64,000 nt of DNA from the NCBI RefSeq assembly GCF_023072615.1, contig NZ_JAKNRW010000012.1:62001-126000 (forward strand), written 5' to 3'. This stretch comes from Pseudomonas violetae. GTDB taxonomy: Bacteria > Pseudomonadota > Gammaproteobacteria > Pseudomonadales > Pseudomonadaceae. A model generated the notes under the pieces. That model was not told the origin of the DNA and made no database searches. It was given only the letters and a program-made list of their open reading frames with translations. The stretch's first letter is position 1. Every line of letters begins with the position of its first letter. This document shows positions 7,430-15,582 of the stretch, in pieces. The translations under genes were made by a program, and so were the position numbers.

Positions 7430-7770
7430 CGGACTGAGCCCTCGTCTAACCGTAGGGTCTAGGTGAGTTCACCGGACAATAGCTGGCAAGGCACTCAAGC
7501 CCAATGCTGCGCGGGACGGACGTAGTGAAGCCTCGGGGGGAACGCAAATCTTCCAAGGCCAGCGGAAGGGAACGGTCGAGTGGTTAGGTAGCTTCCACGC
7601 TTCATCATGGCACTGTAGAATCAGCGGTGAAGGGGTGGGTATTTCCTCTCGTGCGAGCGAGGGCGGTTCTGATAATTAACAGCTTCGGCTGTTGGGTTTC
7701 GGCCCACTGATCCCTACGGGATGTTCAACGGTACTCAAATCCCCCCGCCTCTTCACCAATTTCTATGGAG
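7430..7770 (+). ncRNA. Structured leader RNA of the SLATT-RT operon (candidate template ncRNA)
   Basis: About 340 non-coding bases are dense in stems. A 14-base-pair helix (two G-U pairs) joins 7626-7639 to 7744-7757. Inside it are AACAGC-TTCG-GCTGTT (7678-7693), GGGT-TTCG-GCCC (7694-7705) and ATCCC-TAC-GGGAT (7710-7722), one after another. Upstream are GGTG-AGTT-CACC (7462-7473), GCCTCGG/CCAAGGC (7530-7536/7553-7559, one mismatch) and GGAAG/CTTCC (7564-7568/7592-7596). Reverse transcriptases of retrons and of several defence RT classes use such a cis-encoded upstream RNA as template or partner. The 5' and 3' ends are approximate, and expression is not shown by sequence alone. Confidence 0.55.
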
Positions 7771-7778
7771 AGATGTGC

Positions 7779-8345
7779 GTGAAAAAGGATAGCGTCTGGT
7801 TCACTTACAAGGCACGTATTCAGGCTCATAAGCGCCTGGAGTGGCTGGACTTTCACTCGCAGCTCTTGCTGGTATGGTACGCGATCCTCAGCACGGCGTT
7901 GGGGGTGCTGACCATCAGACACAGCACGATCCTTGGCCCAGATACCGATGTCATGGCGACGATCCTTTCGGTTGCCCTGTTGGGCATTTCGCTTGCGGTT
8001 GCGAACCGCGACTTTCGGGGCCGCGCAATGCTGATGCGCACCAACTATCTGGAGCTGCAGAAGCTCCATCGGGGACTGCCCGAAGGCTCGCCCACCTCCC
8101 CACCCCCTGCGCCAACGCCCGAACAGATCAGCAGATATGACCAACTGCTGGCTGAATCGGAAAATCATCGGGAAATCGATGATCGAATCGCACGTGTTTT
8201 TGCGAATGGCCCCACCACTCGCCCTCTCACAGGCTTTGAGTATTTTTCTGCCGCCCTCTGGCTCACTATGCGATTTCTGATCACGACGCTGCTTTATGTT
8301 CTTCCCGTGTTGGCAGGCCTCTATGCTTTTTGGAACCAGCCATGA
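7779..8345 (+). CDS. SLATT-domain membrane protein, RT-associated
   Basis: About 188 residues. The GTG at 7779 is preferred because GGAG lies eight bases upstream; the ATG at 7773 is too close to it. The N-terminal helix (YKARIQAHKRLEWLD) is followed by two membrane segments (LLLVWYAILSTALGVLTI, about 28-46; MATILSVALLGISLAVA, about 57-74) and then a conserved-looking stretch NRDFRGRAMLMRTNYLELQKL. A further hydrophobic segment lies at the C-terminus. This is the SLATT layout, a two-TM effector thought to form pores or perturb membranes when triggered; one SLATT family is known to be linked with reverse transcriptases. Its stop overlaps the RT start (ATGA), so the two are coupled. Confidence 0.75.
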   Translation: MKKDSVWFTYKARIQAHKRLEWLDFHSQLLLVWYAILSTALGVLTIRHSTILGPDTDVMATILSVALLGISLAVANRDFRGRAMLMRTNYLELQKLHRGLPEGSPTSPPPAPTPEQISRYDQLLAESENHREIDDRIARVFANGPTTRPLTGFEYFSAALWLTMRFLITTLLYVLPVLAGLYAFWNQP

Positions 8346-9706
8346 GCGCGGCGAAAAGCTTCAAAAAAATCTTTACACGAAAGCGTCTCCAGGAAATCTA
8401 CACCGACAGGATCAAAAACTCCGGGGCCATCGGCCTCGACCGAGTGCGCCCGGCTAACCTCGATAAACACTTGACAGCTGAGCTTGATCACATCGTCGAG
8501 AAGGTTCACCGGGGGGAGTATCGTTTCACGGCCTATAAGGAAAAACTGATCCTCAAAGGTGCCTCGTCCCCACCTCGGCAGATATCCATTCCGACCGCCA
8601 GAGACAGAATCGTCCTACGTGCGTTGTGCAATTGCCTATCTGACGTTTTTCCCAAGGCGAAACTCACCCTCCCCCAGACCGTCATCGATTCCCTTAAGAC
8701 TGCGCTCAATTCCGGTGTGTATGCCGAATACGCCAAAATTGATCTTAAAAGCTTCTACCCATCCATTCCTCACGAATTGGTCGCCGCCGCCACGCGAAAA
8801 AAAATTCAGAAACCCGAGTTCAGACAGCTGATTACCGACGCGCTCACAACGCCCACGGTGCCTGAATCCAGGGGAAGTAAAGGAGCCGATCGTCCTACAG
8901 TCGGCGTTCCCCAAGGCCTCGCGATTTCTAATGTGCTCGCGGAGATTGCGCTGCAAGGCATTGATACCCTCTTCGAGTCTCGGACGGGGATTTGGTACAA
9001 GCGTTACGTAGACGACATCCTGATCTTGGGGCCGACAGGAGTAGCGCGCTCTACGGCTAATGAGCTCATCGCGGAATTGAAGGCATTGAAGCTCAATCCG
9101 CATGACTTTGAACCGGGATCGAAGTCCAAGGTAGAGAGCTTAACCGACCCCTTCAGTTTTCTGGGTTACCAGATAGAGGGAGGCCAGGTGCTCATTCGCC
9201 ACGAGAGCATTCTCAGATTCGAGTCATCGATCGCCAAGATCTTCACGGCATACCGGCACAAACTGGCGACAGCCCGACGTCCTGCTGATAAGGCGCGCGC
9301 CTTGGCCTACTGCCAGTGGAAGCTAAACCTGAGGATTACTGGCTGCATATTCAAAGGTAAGCGCCTCGGCTGGGCGGCCTACTTCTGCCAGATCACCACG
9401 ACTTCCCAGCTTCGTGCCATCAATCACACAGTCAGGAAGCTCACAGACCGCTTTTGCCCAACCGGTGAGATCAATCCGAAGTCTCTGATCAAGACCTTCT
9501 ACGAGCTGCAGAGGGGCATGAAAGCCAATAACGGATACATACCGAACCTGGATGCTCTCACTATCAGCCAGAAGCGCGAGAAACTTGCCATGTGGCTTGG
9601 CGACGATGCGCTGAAGCTGAGTGACGCAGAGGTGGAGCGTCGATTTGAAATCAAAGCCAGCAAGGCTGTGCGGGAGCTAGAAGAGGATATCGCTCAAACC
9701 TCCTGA
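8342..9706 (+). CDS. Reverse transcriptase of a SLATT-RT defence-type system
   Basis: A 454-residue RNA-directed DNA polymerase starting MSAAKSFKKIFTRKRL at the ATGA overlap. It has palm motif A IDLKSFYPSI (Asp134), VPQGLAISN (189-197) and the catalytic YVDD (222-225). The fingers contain RQISIPTARDRIVLRAL. A thumb and a long C-terminal region (about 330-454) follow. No maturase X domain, HNH or integrase is visible, so this is not a group II intron or DGR enzyme. Length and context (ncRNA, SLATT) fit the unknown-group RTs that act in phage defence. The exact class cannot be assigned by eye. Confidence 0.85.
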   Translation: MSAAKSFKKIFTRKRLQEIYTDRIKNSGAIGLDRVRPANLDKHLTAELDHIVEKVHRGEYRFTAYKEKLILKGASSPPRQISIPTARDRIVLRALCNCLSDVFPKAKLTLPQTVIDSLKTALNSGVYAEYAKIDLKSFYPSIPHELVAAATRKKIQKPEFRQLITDALTTPTVPESRGSKGADRPTVGVPQGLAISNVLAEIALQGIDTLFESRTGIWYKRYVDDILILGPTGVARSTANELIAELKALKLNPHDFEPGSKSKVESLTDPFSFLGYQIEGGQVLIRHESILRFESSIAKIFTAYRHKLATARRPADKARALAYCQWKLNLRITGCIFKGKRLGWAAYFCQITTTSQLRAINHTVRKLTDRFCPTGEINPKSLIKTFYELQRGMKANNGYIPNLDALTISQKREKLAMWLGDDALKLSDAEVERRFEIKASKAVRELEEDIAQTS

Positions 9707-9771
9707 CCGCTCAGTCGCTGCGTACTGGCGCCATGAATTCAGACAGACATCAAGCAACTGGAGGAGGATCA

Positions 9772-10593
9772 ATGAGTTCATACGGTGGGTACATCGAGAG
9801 GTTGGCAAGGAAGGTCGAAGCGCGCTTGCAGGACATCGAGGCGATCTACAATTTTGACCTTGGGGACGAATTCGAGGTCGCCATTTGCGCTTTGCTGGAA
9901 GATATTCTCCCTGCCAAATACGGCGTGTGCCGGGGTTTTGTCGTGGCTGAAAATGGCGAAAAGGCCGGGGATGACCTTATCATCTACGACAAGATGTCTA
10001 GCCCAACCCTGCGCTCCGGTATGAGCCGCCAGTTTCCTGTGAAAGAACAAATCCCGGTTGACGCCGTGTACGCTTACATAGAATGCAAGCACTCAATCTC
10101 GGAATCCGCAGTATTGGCGAAGGCGGTCAGCCAAGCCGAAGCGGTAAAGAAATTGCTGCTCACACGTCGAGGTCGCACCAACCCTGAGTATCAAGTGGAT
10201 GGGCCGATCTACAACGGAAGGGTCAGGGACTGGCCCCGTACTTACCCTCCACTCAAGAACCAGCCCTTCTGTGCAGTCTTTGCACGCAAATACCTACGGG
10301 ACATTTCTGTTCACAACGTTCAGGGAGAGCTCGCCCCTGATTTGATGATTCTGGGTAATGACCACATCGCGACTCCTACTGTGTACATGGGGGCGGACGG
10401 TATCCAATCATCGCTCTTTTACGACACTAAGTTCGGGGCGCCGCTGTGCGTGGAATCTGCCCCCGGAAATGCATACGGCTTGGGTCTGGTGATCCTTCTT
10501 CAGGCATTGAGCTGGGTTGAACTCCTGCCGATCGATTGGACGGGAGCACTGAGCACCACGTTCCTCGACAACCTGTTCAATCGCAAAGACTGA
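9772..10593 (+). CDS. DUF6602-type nuclease-like protein
   Basis: A 273-residue soluble protein starting MSSYGGYIERLARKVEARL. The start at 9772 has a strong GGAGGA five bases upstream; an earlier in-frame ATG at 9733 lacks one. The pattern GDEFEVAICALLEDILPAKY, GDDLIIYD (about 80-87) and YAYIECKHS (about 116-124) resembles the DUF6602 fold, with D...E-x-K as in PD-(D/E)XK nucleases. It starts 66 bases after the RT stop in the same direction and may be the third gene of that operon. DNA cleavage is inferred from the motif. Confidence 0.6.
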   Translation: MSSYGGYIERLARKVEARLQDIEAIYNFDLGDEFEVAICALLEDILPAKYGVCRGFVVAENGEKAGDDLIIYDKMSSPTLRSGMSRQFPVKEQIPVDAVYAYIECKHSISESAVLAKAVSQAEAVKKLLLTRRGRTNPEYQVDGPIYNGRVRDWPRTYPPLKNQPFCAVFARKYLRDISVHNVQGELAPDLMILGNDHIATPTVYMGADGIQSSLFYDTKFGAPLCVESAPGNAYGLGLVILLQALSWVELLPIDWTGALSTTFLDNLFNRKD

Positions 10594-10801
10594 CACCCGC
10601 CTCCAGCGGATAGACGAGGGTCAAAGGCTGCTGGCACCATGCAAGGTATACGCTGCCTGACCAAGACATGCCACATTGTGCAGGATGATGATCACGTATC
10701 GTTGGGTCTAATCCGATGCACCTTCGCATCCGGTGGTTCTCCTTCGGTAGACAAGGAGTCGTGCGTATACTTCACCCCTTCTAAACTGCTTAAGCTTTCC
10801 A

Positions 10802-11767
10802 ATGAAAAAACTGCTTTCTGTAGTAGCGCTATTTCTCTCGGTAATCACTCCCGCCTTCTCAAGCCCTCCATCGACCTTTTCCGAAGCCAAGGTAATCGCC
10901 AAGCAAAAGATCTACCTCGACCAGGCGAACAGTGCCATGGGCGAGCTGTATTGCGGCTGCAAATGGACGTGGGTTGGCAAATCGGGTGGTCGTATCGATG
11001 CTGAGTCATGTGGCCTTAAGGCGAGGAAGCAAGAGACTCGATCAGAACGTACTGAGTGGGAGCACATAGTTCCAGCCTGGACATTCGGCAACCAACGGCA
11101 ATGCTGGCAAAAAGGTGGTCGCGAGCATTGCGTGGACGATGATCCGGTATTCCGCGCGATGGAGGCAGACCTTTTCAACCTCTACCCATCTGTTGGTGAG
11201 GTAAATGGCGACCGTAGCAATTTCAACTATGGTATGGCCTCCGGGGTCTCGCCGCAGTATGGCCAGTGCAAGACGCGAGTTGATTTCGATCAACGTGCTG
11301 CGGAACCGCGTGACGAGGTTAAAGGGCTGGTCGCCAGGACAACCTTTTACATGTTCGACAGATACAAGCTAAGCATGTCTCGTCAGCAGCAACAGCTACT
11401 GATGGCCTGGGACAAGCAGTACCCGGTTTCGTCTTGGGAGAAAGAGCGAGATCGACGCATTGCAGCAATCATGGGGCACTCCAATCCATTCGTAACTGGT
11501 GAGCGTCGATGGTCACAAGGGTACAAGGCAGTTGGTGATGGGGTAGTTAGTGCGATTCCTGTTAATTCTCCGCGAGTCGCATCCCAGCCAACCCTCGCGA
11601 GCGCGACCGGGATAGGTGTGATCATCGGTAACCGGAAGAGCCATGTGTATCACCTCTCAGTGGGGTGCCCTAGTTATGGTCAGGTGTCCGAGAAAAATCA
11701 GATCTCCTTCACCTCAGAATCTGAGGCTCAAGCGGCGGGATATCGCAAAGCAGGCAACTGCAAATAG
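10802..11767 (+). CDS. Secreted EndA-family endonuclease I with C-terminal Ada-like zinc domain
   Basis: The protein has 321 residues. The first 21 form a signal peptide (MKKLLSVVALFLSVITPAFS). The body matches endonuclease I: YCGCKWTWVG, TEWEHIVPAW (catalytic His), and DLFNLYPSVGEVNGDRSNFNYG. It would degrade DNA in the periplasm or outside the cell. Residues about 276-321 (GNRKSHVYHLSVGCPSYGQV, ending YRKAGNCK) form the small Cys-rich Ada-type domain often added to secreted nucleases. It closes the accessory island, and its link to the RT system is unclear. Confidence 0.85.
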   Translation: MKKLLSVVALFLSVITPAFSSPPSTFSEAKVIAKQKIYLDQANSAMGELYCGCKWTWVGKSGGRIDAESCGLKARKQETRSERTEWEHIVPAWTFGNQRQCWQKGGREHCVDDDPVFRAMEADLFNLYPSVGEVNGDRSNFNYGMASGVSPQYGQCKTRVDFDQRAAEPRDEVKGLVARTTFYMFDRYKLSMSRQQQQLLMAWDKQYPVSSWEKERDRRIAAIMGHSNPFVTGERRWSQGYKAVGDGVVSAIPVNSPRVASQPTLASATGIGVIIGNRKSHVYHLSVGCPSYGQVSEKNQISFTSESEAQAAGYRKAGNCK

Positions 11768-11784
11768 TTGTTTTTCGTTGAGAC

Positions 11785-11808
11785 CCGGCCTTGCGAAACC
11801 GAGGCCGG
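11785..11808 (+). terminator. Hairpin after the endonuclease gene
   Basis: CCGGCCT (11785-11791) and AGGCCGG (11802-11808) form a 7-bp stem 17 bases after the stop. A T-rich run precedes it, not follows it, so it fits better as a terminator on the other strand or as an mRNA end structure. Confidence 0.35.
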
Positions 11809-11959
11809 CACCTAACATTAGACTCATACATGCGTCCTGTTTTTGCGATTTTCATACTTGATAAAGTCATTCACCGCAGGCCGTTCCAGCTAAGGCTTGG
11901 ACGCCACATCTTTCACCATCCAATAAGCCAATCGCTGGCTGTGAACGAGGAGTAGAAAA

Positions 11960-12242
11960 TTGCTTAACCGTCCCGACAAAGACGCGCTCCGTGCGCTGCT
12001 CGAGTCGCAAGTGCAAGAAAAACTCCAGCACGACCCAGATGCGGTAACGACCTATGCAGCCAAACCTGAACCAGAGCGAAAGCCTTACACGAGCAAGCCC
12101 ACGGTTCAGGACAAGGCATTTTCACAAAGAGCTCGAGCAGATGCGAGCTGACGCCGAAGCTGGAGTGGTACATGCGCCGAAGCGCGAGCAGGAGGACGGA
12201 GGCGCTCCTAGCCTTATGCTTGATGATTATCCGGATCTGTAA
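11960..12242 (+). pseudogene. Frameshifted small hypothetical gene
   Basis: A TTG start with GAGGAG upstream gives MLNRPDKDALRALLESQVQ and continues to KPTVQDKAF near 12120. There the frame must change at a TTTT run to continue HKELEQMRADAEAGV to VLHAPKRE-like sequence and a TAA at 12240-12242. Both parts are hydrophilic and share style and charge, so one broken gene of about 93 codons is likely. The family is not recognised. Confidence 0.4.
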
Positions 12243-12304
12243 ACGTACCAGGGAGAATTTACAGGCGAGAACGGCTTACCGGCTCATAGCAACGGAGACC
12301 AAAT

Positions 12305-12547
12305 GTGAAAAAGCTACCGATGAAAATCGTCATCGAAGAATGGGATGGTGACGGTGCGATTCGAATTCCAGACGAAGCGCTGCAAGAGCTCGAGCTGGAT
12401 GTCGGCGACGCTGTGTATCTAATAGAGGAATTTGTAGGCAACACGCGCTGCCTTGTCCAATCAAAAAAGCCTCAAATCGCAGATCGGATAGACGAGCTTA
12501 CTGAAACCTGGGATGGCGCACGGCTTGGTAACGCCCCGGAGAAATGA
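12305..12547 (+). CDS. AbrB/MazE-like antitoxin-type protein
   Basis: An 80-residue acidic protein. The GTG at 12305 has GGAG seven bases upstream. Residues about 6-45 (IVIEEWDGDGAIRIPDEAL, then LELDVGDAVYLIEE) match the swapped-hairpin MazE/AbrB fold. No recognisable toxin follows, making it a second AbrB-type orphan in the window. Confidence 0.65.
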   Translation: MKKLPMKIVIEEWDGDGAIRIPDEALQELELDVGDAVYLIEEFVGNTRCLVQSKKPQIADRIDELTETWDGARLGNAPEK

Positions 12548-13125
12548 GGCAGCTGCAATGCGTCGTGGTGGGCCAAGTGTGGAGTGACTCGACCAAGGTA
12601 TGTGAAGACTTGGGATCGAGCCGGGCTTAAGCCCGAAGAAGCAATAGCCGTAGTAGCTTTATCTCCAAAGCCTAACAAGTCGGCTAAGCATTGATGGTCA
12701 ACCAGCTAAGCGGCTTTCGTCTAAAATCCTTTGCAGCGGATCTAATTGTTAAATTGCATCTCAGCCGAAACCAGTGCGGACTGCACCGCAACCTGCTCGT
12801 AGACCTGCCCCTGAATATGGCTCTTCCTGTACTTGTTCTTCAGGCAGTATATGCATTGACCTGAGAGGTGGCAGGTACTGCATCAGATCAGGCGGGAACA
12901 AGCGCTACGGGGTTTGAACCATCAGAATTGGTCGAGCCTAGTTTGTAACTCTCAAACGCTCAACTGCCGAAGCCATACGACGTGCTGGACGAATGGCCAC
13001 GACATTTTCGGAAGCGCGCTACATACCTATGAGTGCCTAGGTAAAGCCACTCAGCACAGTAGGTTACGCAAGGTAAAAATAAGCTGATCATCTCTGTGCA
13101 AAAGCTGCAGCTACATTGCCTCACT
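12548..13125. other. Gene-free stretch
   Basis: 578 bases lie between the AbrB-like gene and dabA. A short open stretch at about 12600-12694 reads VKTWDRAGLKPEEAIAVVAL, which looks protein-like but has no start site or family I can name. Otherwise nothing is recognised. Confidence 0.3.
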
Positions 13126-15582
13126 TTATATAAAATCCTGCTCCAAAAGTTGCCAGCCCTCGGCAGTACGCCGCTCCATCATATGAGTGCATGCACTGTC
13201 AGTACGCAGTAGGTAGAGCCATCCGTGCAACACGAGATTTCTAACCACTGCATGCTCAGCCAGAACTTTATCGATCATTTTCTGGGGCGCCTCGATTACT
13301 ACACTCAGACGCAATGGACGATGTATCCAGCGCTCGCCGTCATGCAATGATTGCCTCGCCAGACCAACACGCAGATCGCCGCCATTCCCTTCAAACACTC
13401 CAATGCATCCACCTACGACGTTGTGCAAAACCTTGTTGCCGCTTCCGAAGCGCAGATTGTCGGTGGTGGAGGTCAGGTACTGCATGTTGATCCAGTGCGC
13501 AACCACCATGGGGGCCGTCATGATCAGCTCCAGCACCTGCCCCTCTTCATCCTGTCGCCAGTCATAATCGTGCAGGAATGACCGGCCCTGCAAATTCAGT
13601 CCCCTCGTTCGTGATCGTGGGGCAGCAATAAAGGCAGAATTACCGGCTAACCCCCATTCCGGACGGGTCTGAGCCCAGTCGACTGCGCGTCTGCGAAGGG
13701 CTGCTAGTAGCTTAGCCGGATGCCCGCACAGGTGTGCCAATCCCAAACGCGCGGCGCGCTCGCGTCGGGCAAGTACGCTGGCATCATCGAGGGCCTGGCG
13801 CAACGTCAGCCAAGTTGGTCTCAATGTATCCGGAAGCGACTCGCTCGCAAAAACCTGCATTTCGTCGGTAGTGGTGTTGTGCAGCCCTGCCAGCACTCGG
13901 CAAGCCACAGGCATGTCGATACCCTGTTCGCGGAGAGCGCTGCGCACTCCTGCATCGTTGAGCATGTCCGCCACCAGTCTGGCGTTGATCTCGCCGCTTT
14001 GGCCACAGCACGCACCACAATCTAGCCCGGCTGCCTGAGGGTTATTGGCACTCTGGCTACCATGTCCAAGCAGTAGGATCATAGGCGGGAAGTCGCGAGT
14101 CAGGCTCATTGCACGCAAGATGCTCGCAGCAAATTTGGCACGCTGTCCTAGGGGAAGCTCCGGTATCGTTGGCTTCAGCTGCTGCCACTCATGCGGTCGT
14201 AAAGCACTATGATCTGGCGCGGATGGGCGGGACAGCAATCCACAGGCGCGCCCAAGTAGCGCGCCCGCGTAGCCTAATCCCAGCGTTTCAATCAAAGTAA
14301 ATGTTGATGCAGGCAAACGCTGGAACAGCTGCCACCGACCGGCGCGTTCCAAACGCATTTTGCGCTTGCTGGCCAAGGCGCGGTCACAGACGGCATCGCC
14401 GCTGCTGTCAGTAACCGTTAGTTGCGCAGCAAGCAATCCGGGTAGTTGTGGACGCGAGGCATTTGTACCTAGGGGCATATAGGCAATAGGCATGCCGAAA
14501 AAACCGGCGAATCCACCGGTCTGCACTTGCGGGCAAGCCTGTTCTAGTGCTCTTCTCACCACCTCGGATCGCACGTCTATACAGAAGTAAACGCGCGCAA
14601 GCGCGGTGCTATCGGTCACGGACGCTGGGGGTTTTCGCATCATACTCTGCAGCTGCTCCTGCCAAGCCAGTTCTTCCGCCCGCTGCCAAAGCTGTAGTGC
14701 CTGCCAAGCTGCGGTCGGAGCCTTTTTTCGCCCTACCTGCCAAGACTTGCGCCAGTCACTCCAGCAACTCTCGGCATCGCGCCTGCGGTCGTCCACCAAC
14801 CACTCCCAAGCTGCACGAATTGCCAGCAGTTCAAGCAGAATCGGATCATCGCTACCTTGTAGGCGTGCTTGCCAGCGCCGGTAGGCGCACCAAGAAGCCC
14901 AGCCGAGGCTACGCAGCAACAGGCAATCGAACCACTCCTCCAACTCATCTTTAGCAATGCCCAAACGTTGCACCGCTGCCGCAATGGCATCCTTCGGGTG
15001 ATGTGGTAGTTCACCAATCCGTTCACCTAGCGATCGGCAAGCGCTAAGTACACTTAAGCCGCGATCTTGCAACATTGACTCACGCCAAGCCTGATAGAGC
15101 CCCGCCTGTTTAGTCGCACACCAATCGGCCTGATCCTCATCGAACCAAGAGGCGCAGCACTGGCTAATCTGATGTGTTATCAGTGCGGGCCAACCTGCTG
15201 ACGTAATGTCTGTGTTTGCCATATCCTCTAATAGCGGCATACCTTGGAAACTATCAAGCGGCTCATCCAGGAACTGTAGTAGTTGCGTCGGCGTCCAGTT
15301 AAGAGAGGCTTCGGACAGGGACAAGTAGAGGTGGCGTTCGGCTATAAGTTTTTCTTGCCAAGCAAGGCGATAGTCCGCTGGTGAAAGGGTCATGCGGCTC
15401 CCTGCGCGTCGCCAGAGCTCCTCGGTCACCTTCGCCCAGGGTTGATCGCGGCGCTCCCAGAGCGGACTAACCGCGATCATGCGATCCAACGGCCAAGCTG
15501 GGGCTATACGTTCGCAAGCCTGCAAGGCGATGTCGTGGAGAGCATCTAAATCAATGGGTGCAGAGTGTTCAAGCACGGTCAT
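13126..15582 (-). CDS. dabA: DabA, inorganic carbon accumulation subunit (DUF2309)
   Basis: The protein has 818 residues. The start at 15582 has AGGAG eight bases upstream. It carries the zinc site of the beta-carbonic-anhydrase-like DabA family: a Cys-x-Asp in VYFCIDVRSEVVRR, a His in LLLGHGSQSANNP and a Cys in AGLDCGACCGQSGEINAR. DabA is membrane-associated and works with DabB to turn CO2 into bicarbonate inside the cell, driven by an ion gradient. The dabB stop lies 14 bases inside this gene, so both are one transcript. The operon is read away from a LysR regulator. Confidence 0.9.
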   Translation of the reverse strand: MTVLEHSAPIDLDALHDIALQACERIAPAWPLDRMIAVSPLWERRDQPWAKVTEELWRRAGSRMTLSPADYRLAWQEKLIAERHLYLSLSEASLNWTPTQLLQFLDEPLDSFQGMPLLEDMANTDITSAGWPALITHQISQCCASWFDEDQADWCATKQAGLYQAWRESMLQDRGLSVLSACRSLGERIGELPHHPKDAIAAAVQRLGIAKDELEEWFDCLLLRSLGWASWCAYRRWQARLQGSDDPILLELLAIRAAWEWLVDDRRRDAESCWSDWRKSWQVGRKKAPTAAWQALQLWQRAEELAWQEQLQSMMRKPPASVTDSTALARVYFCIDVRSEVVRRALEQACPQVQTGGFAGFFGMPIAYMPLGTNASRPQLPGLLAAQLTVTDSSGDAVCDRALASKRKMRLERAGRWQLFQRLPASTFTLIETLGLGYAGALLGRACGLLSRPSAPDHSALRPHEWQQLKPTIPELPLGQRAKFAASILRAMSLTRDFPPMILLLGHGSQSANNPQAAGLDCGACCGQSGEINARLVADMLNDAGVRSALREQGIDMPVACRVLAGLHNTTTDEMQVFASESLPDTLRPTWLTLRQALDDASVLARRERAARLGLAHLCGHPAKLLAALRRRAVDWAQTRPEWGLAGNSAFIAAPRSRTRGLNLQGRSFLHDYDWRQDEEGQVLELIMTAPMVVAHWINMQYLTSTTDNLRFGSGNKVLHNVVGGCIGVFEGNGGDLRVGLARQSLHDGERWIHRPLRLSVVIEAPQKMIDKVLAEHAVVRNLVLHGWLYLLRTDSACTHMMERRTAEGWQLLEQDFI

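Noticed and set aside
7692..7778. Longer SLATT reading frame starting at TTG 7692
   Set aside because: That start lies inside the UUCG hairpins and has no ribosome site; the GTG at 7779 has GGAG at the right distance.
7430..9706. Group II intron with its maturase
   Set aside because: The RT lacks a maturase X domain and HNH, and no domain V/VI-like hairpin was found after the RT. The SLATT gene between RNA and RT also argues against it.
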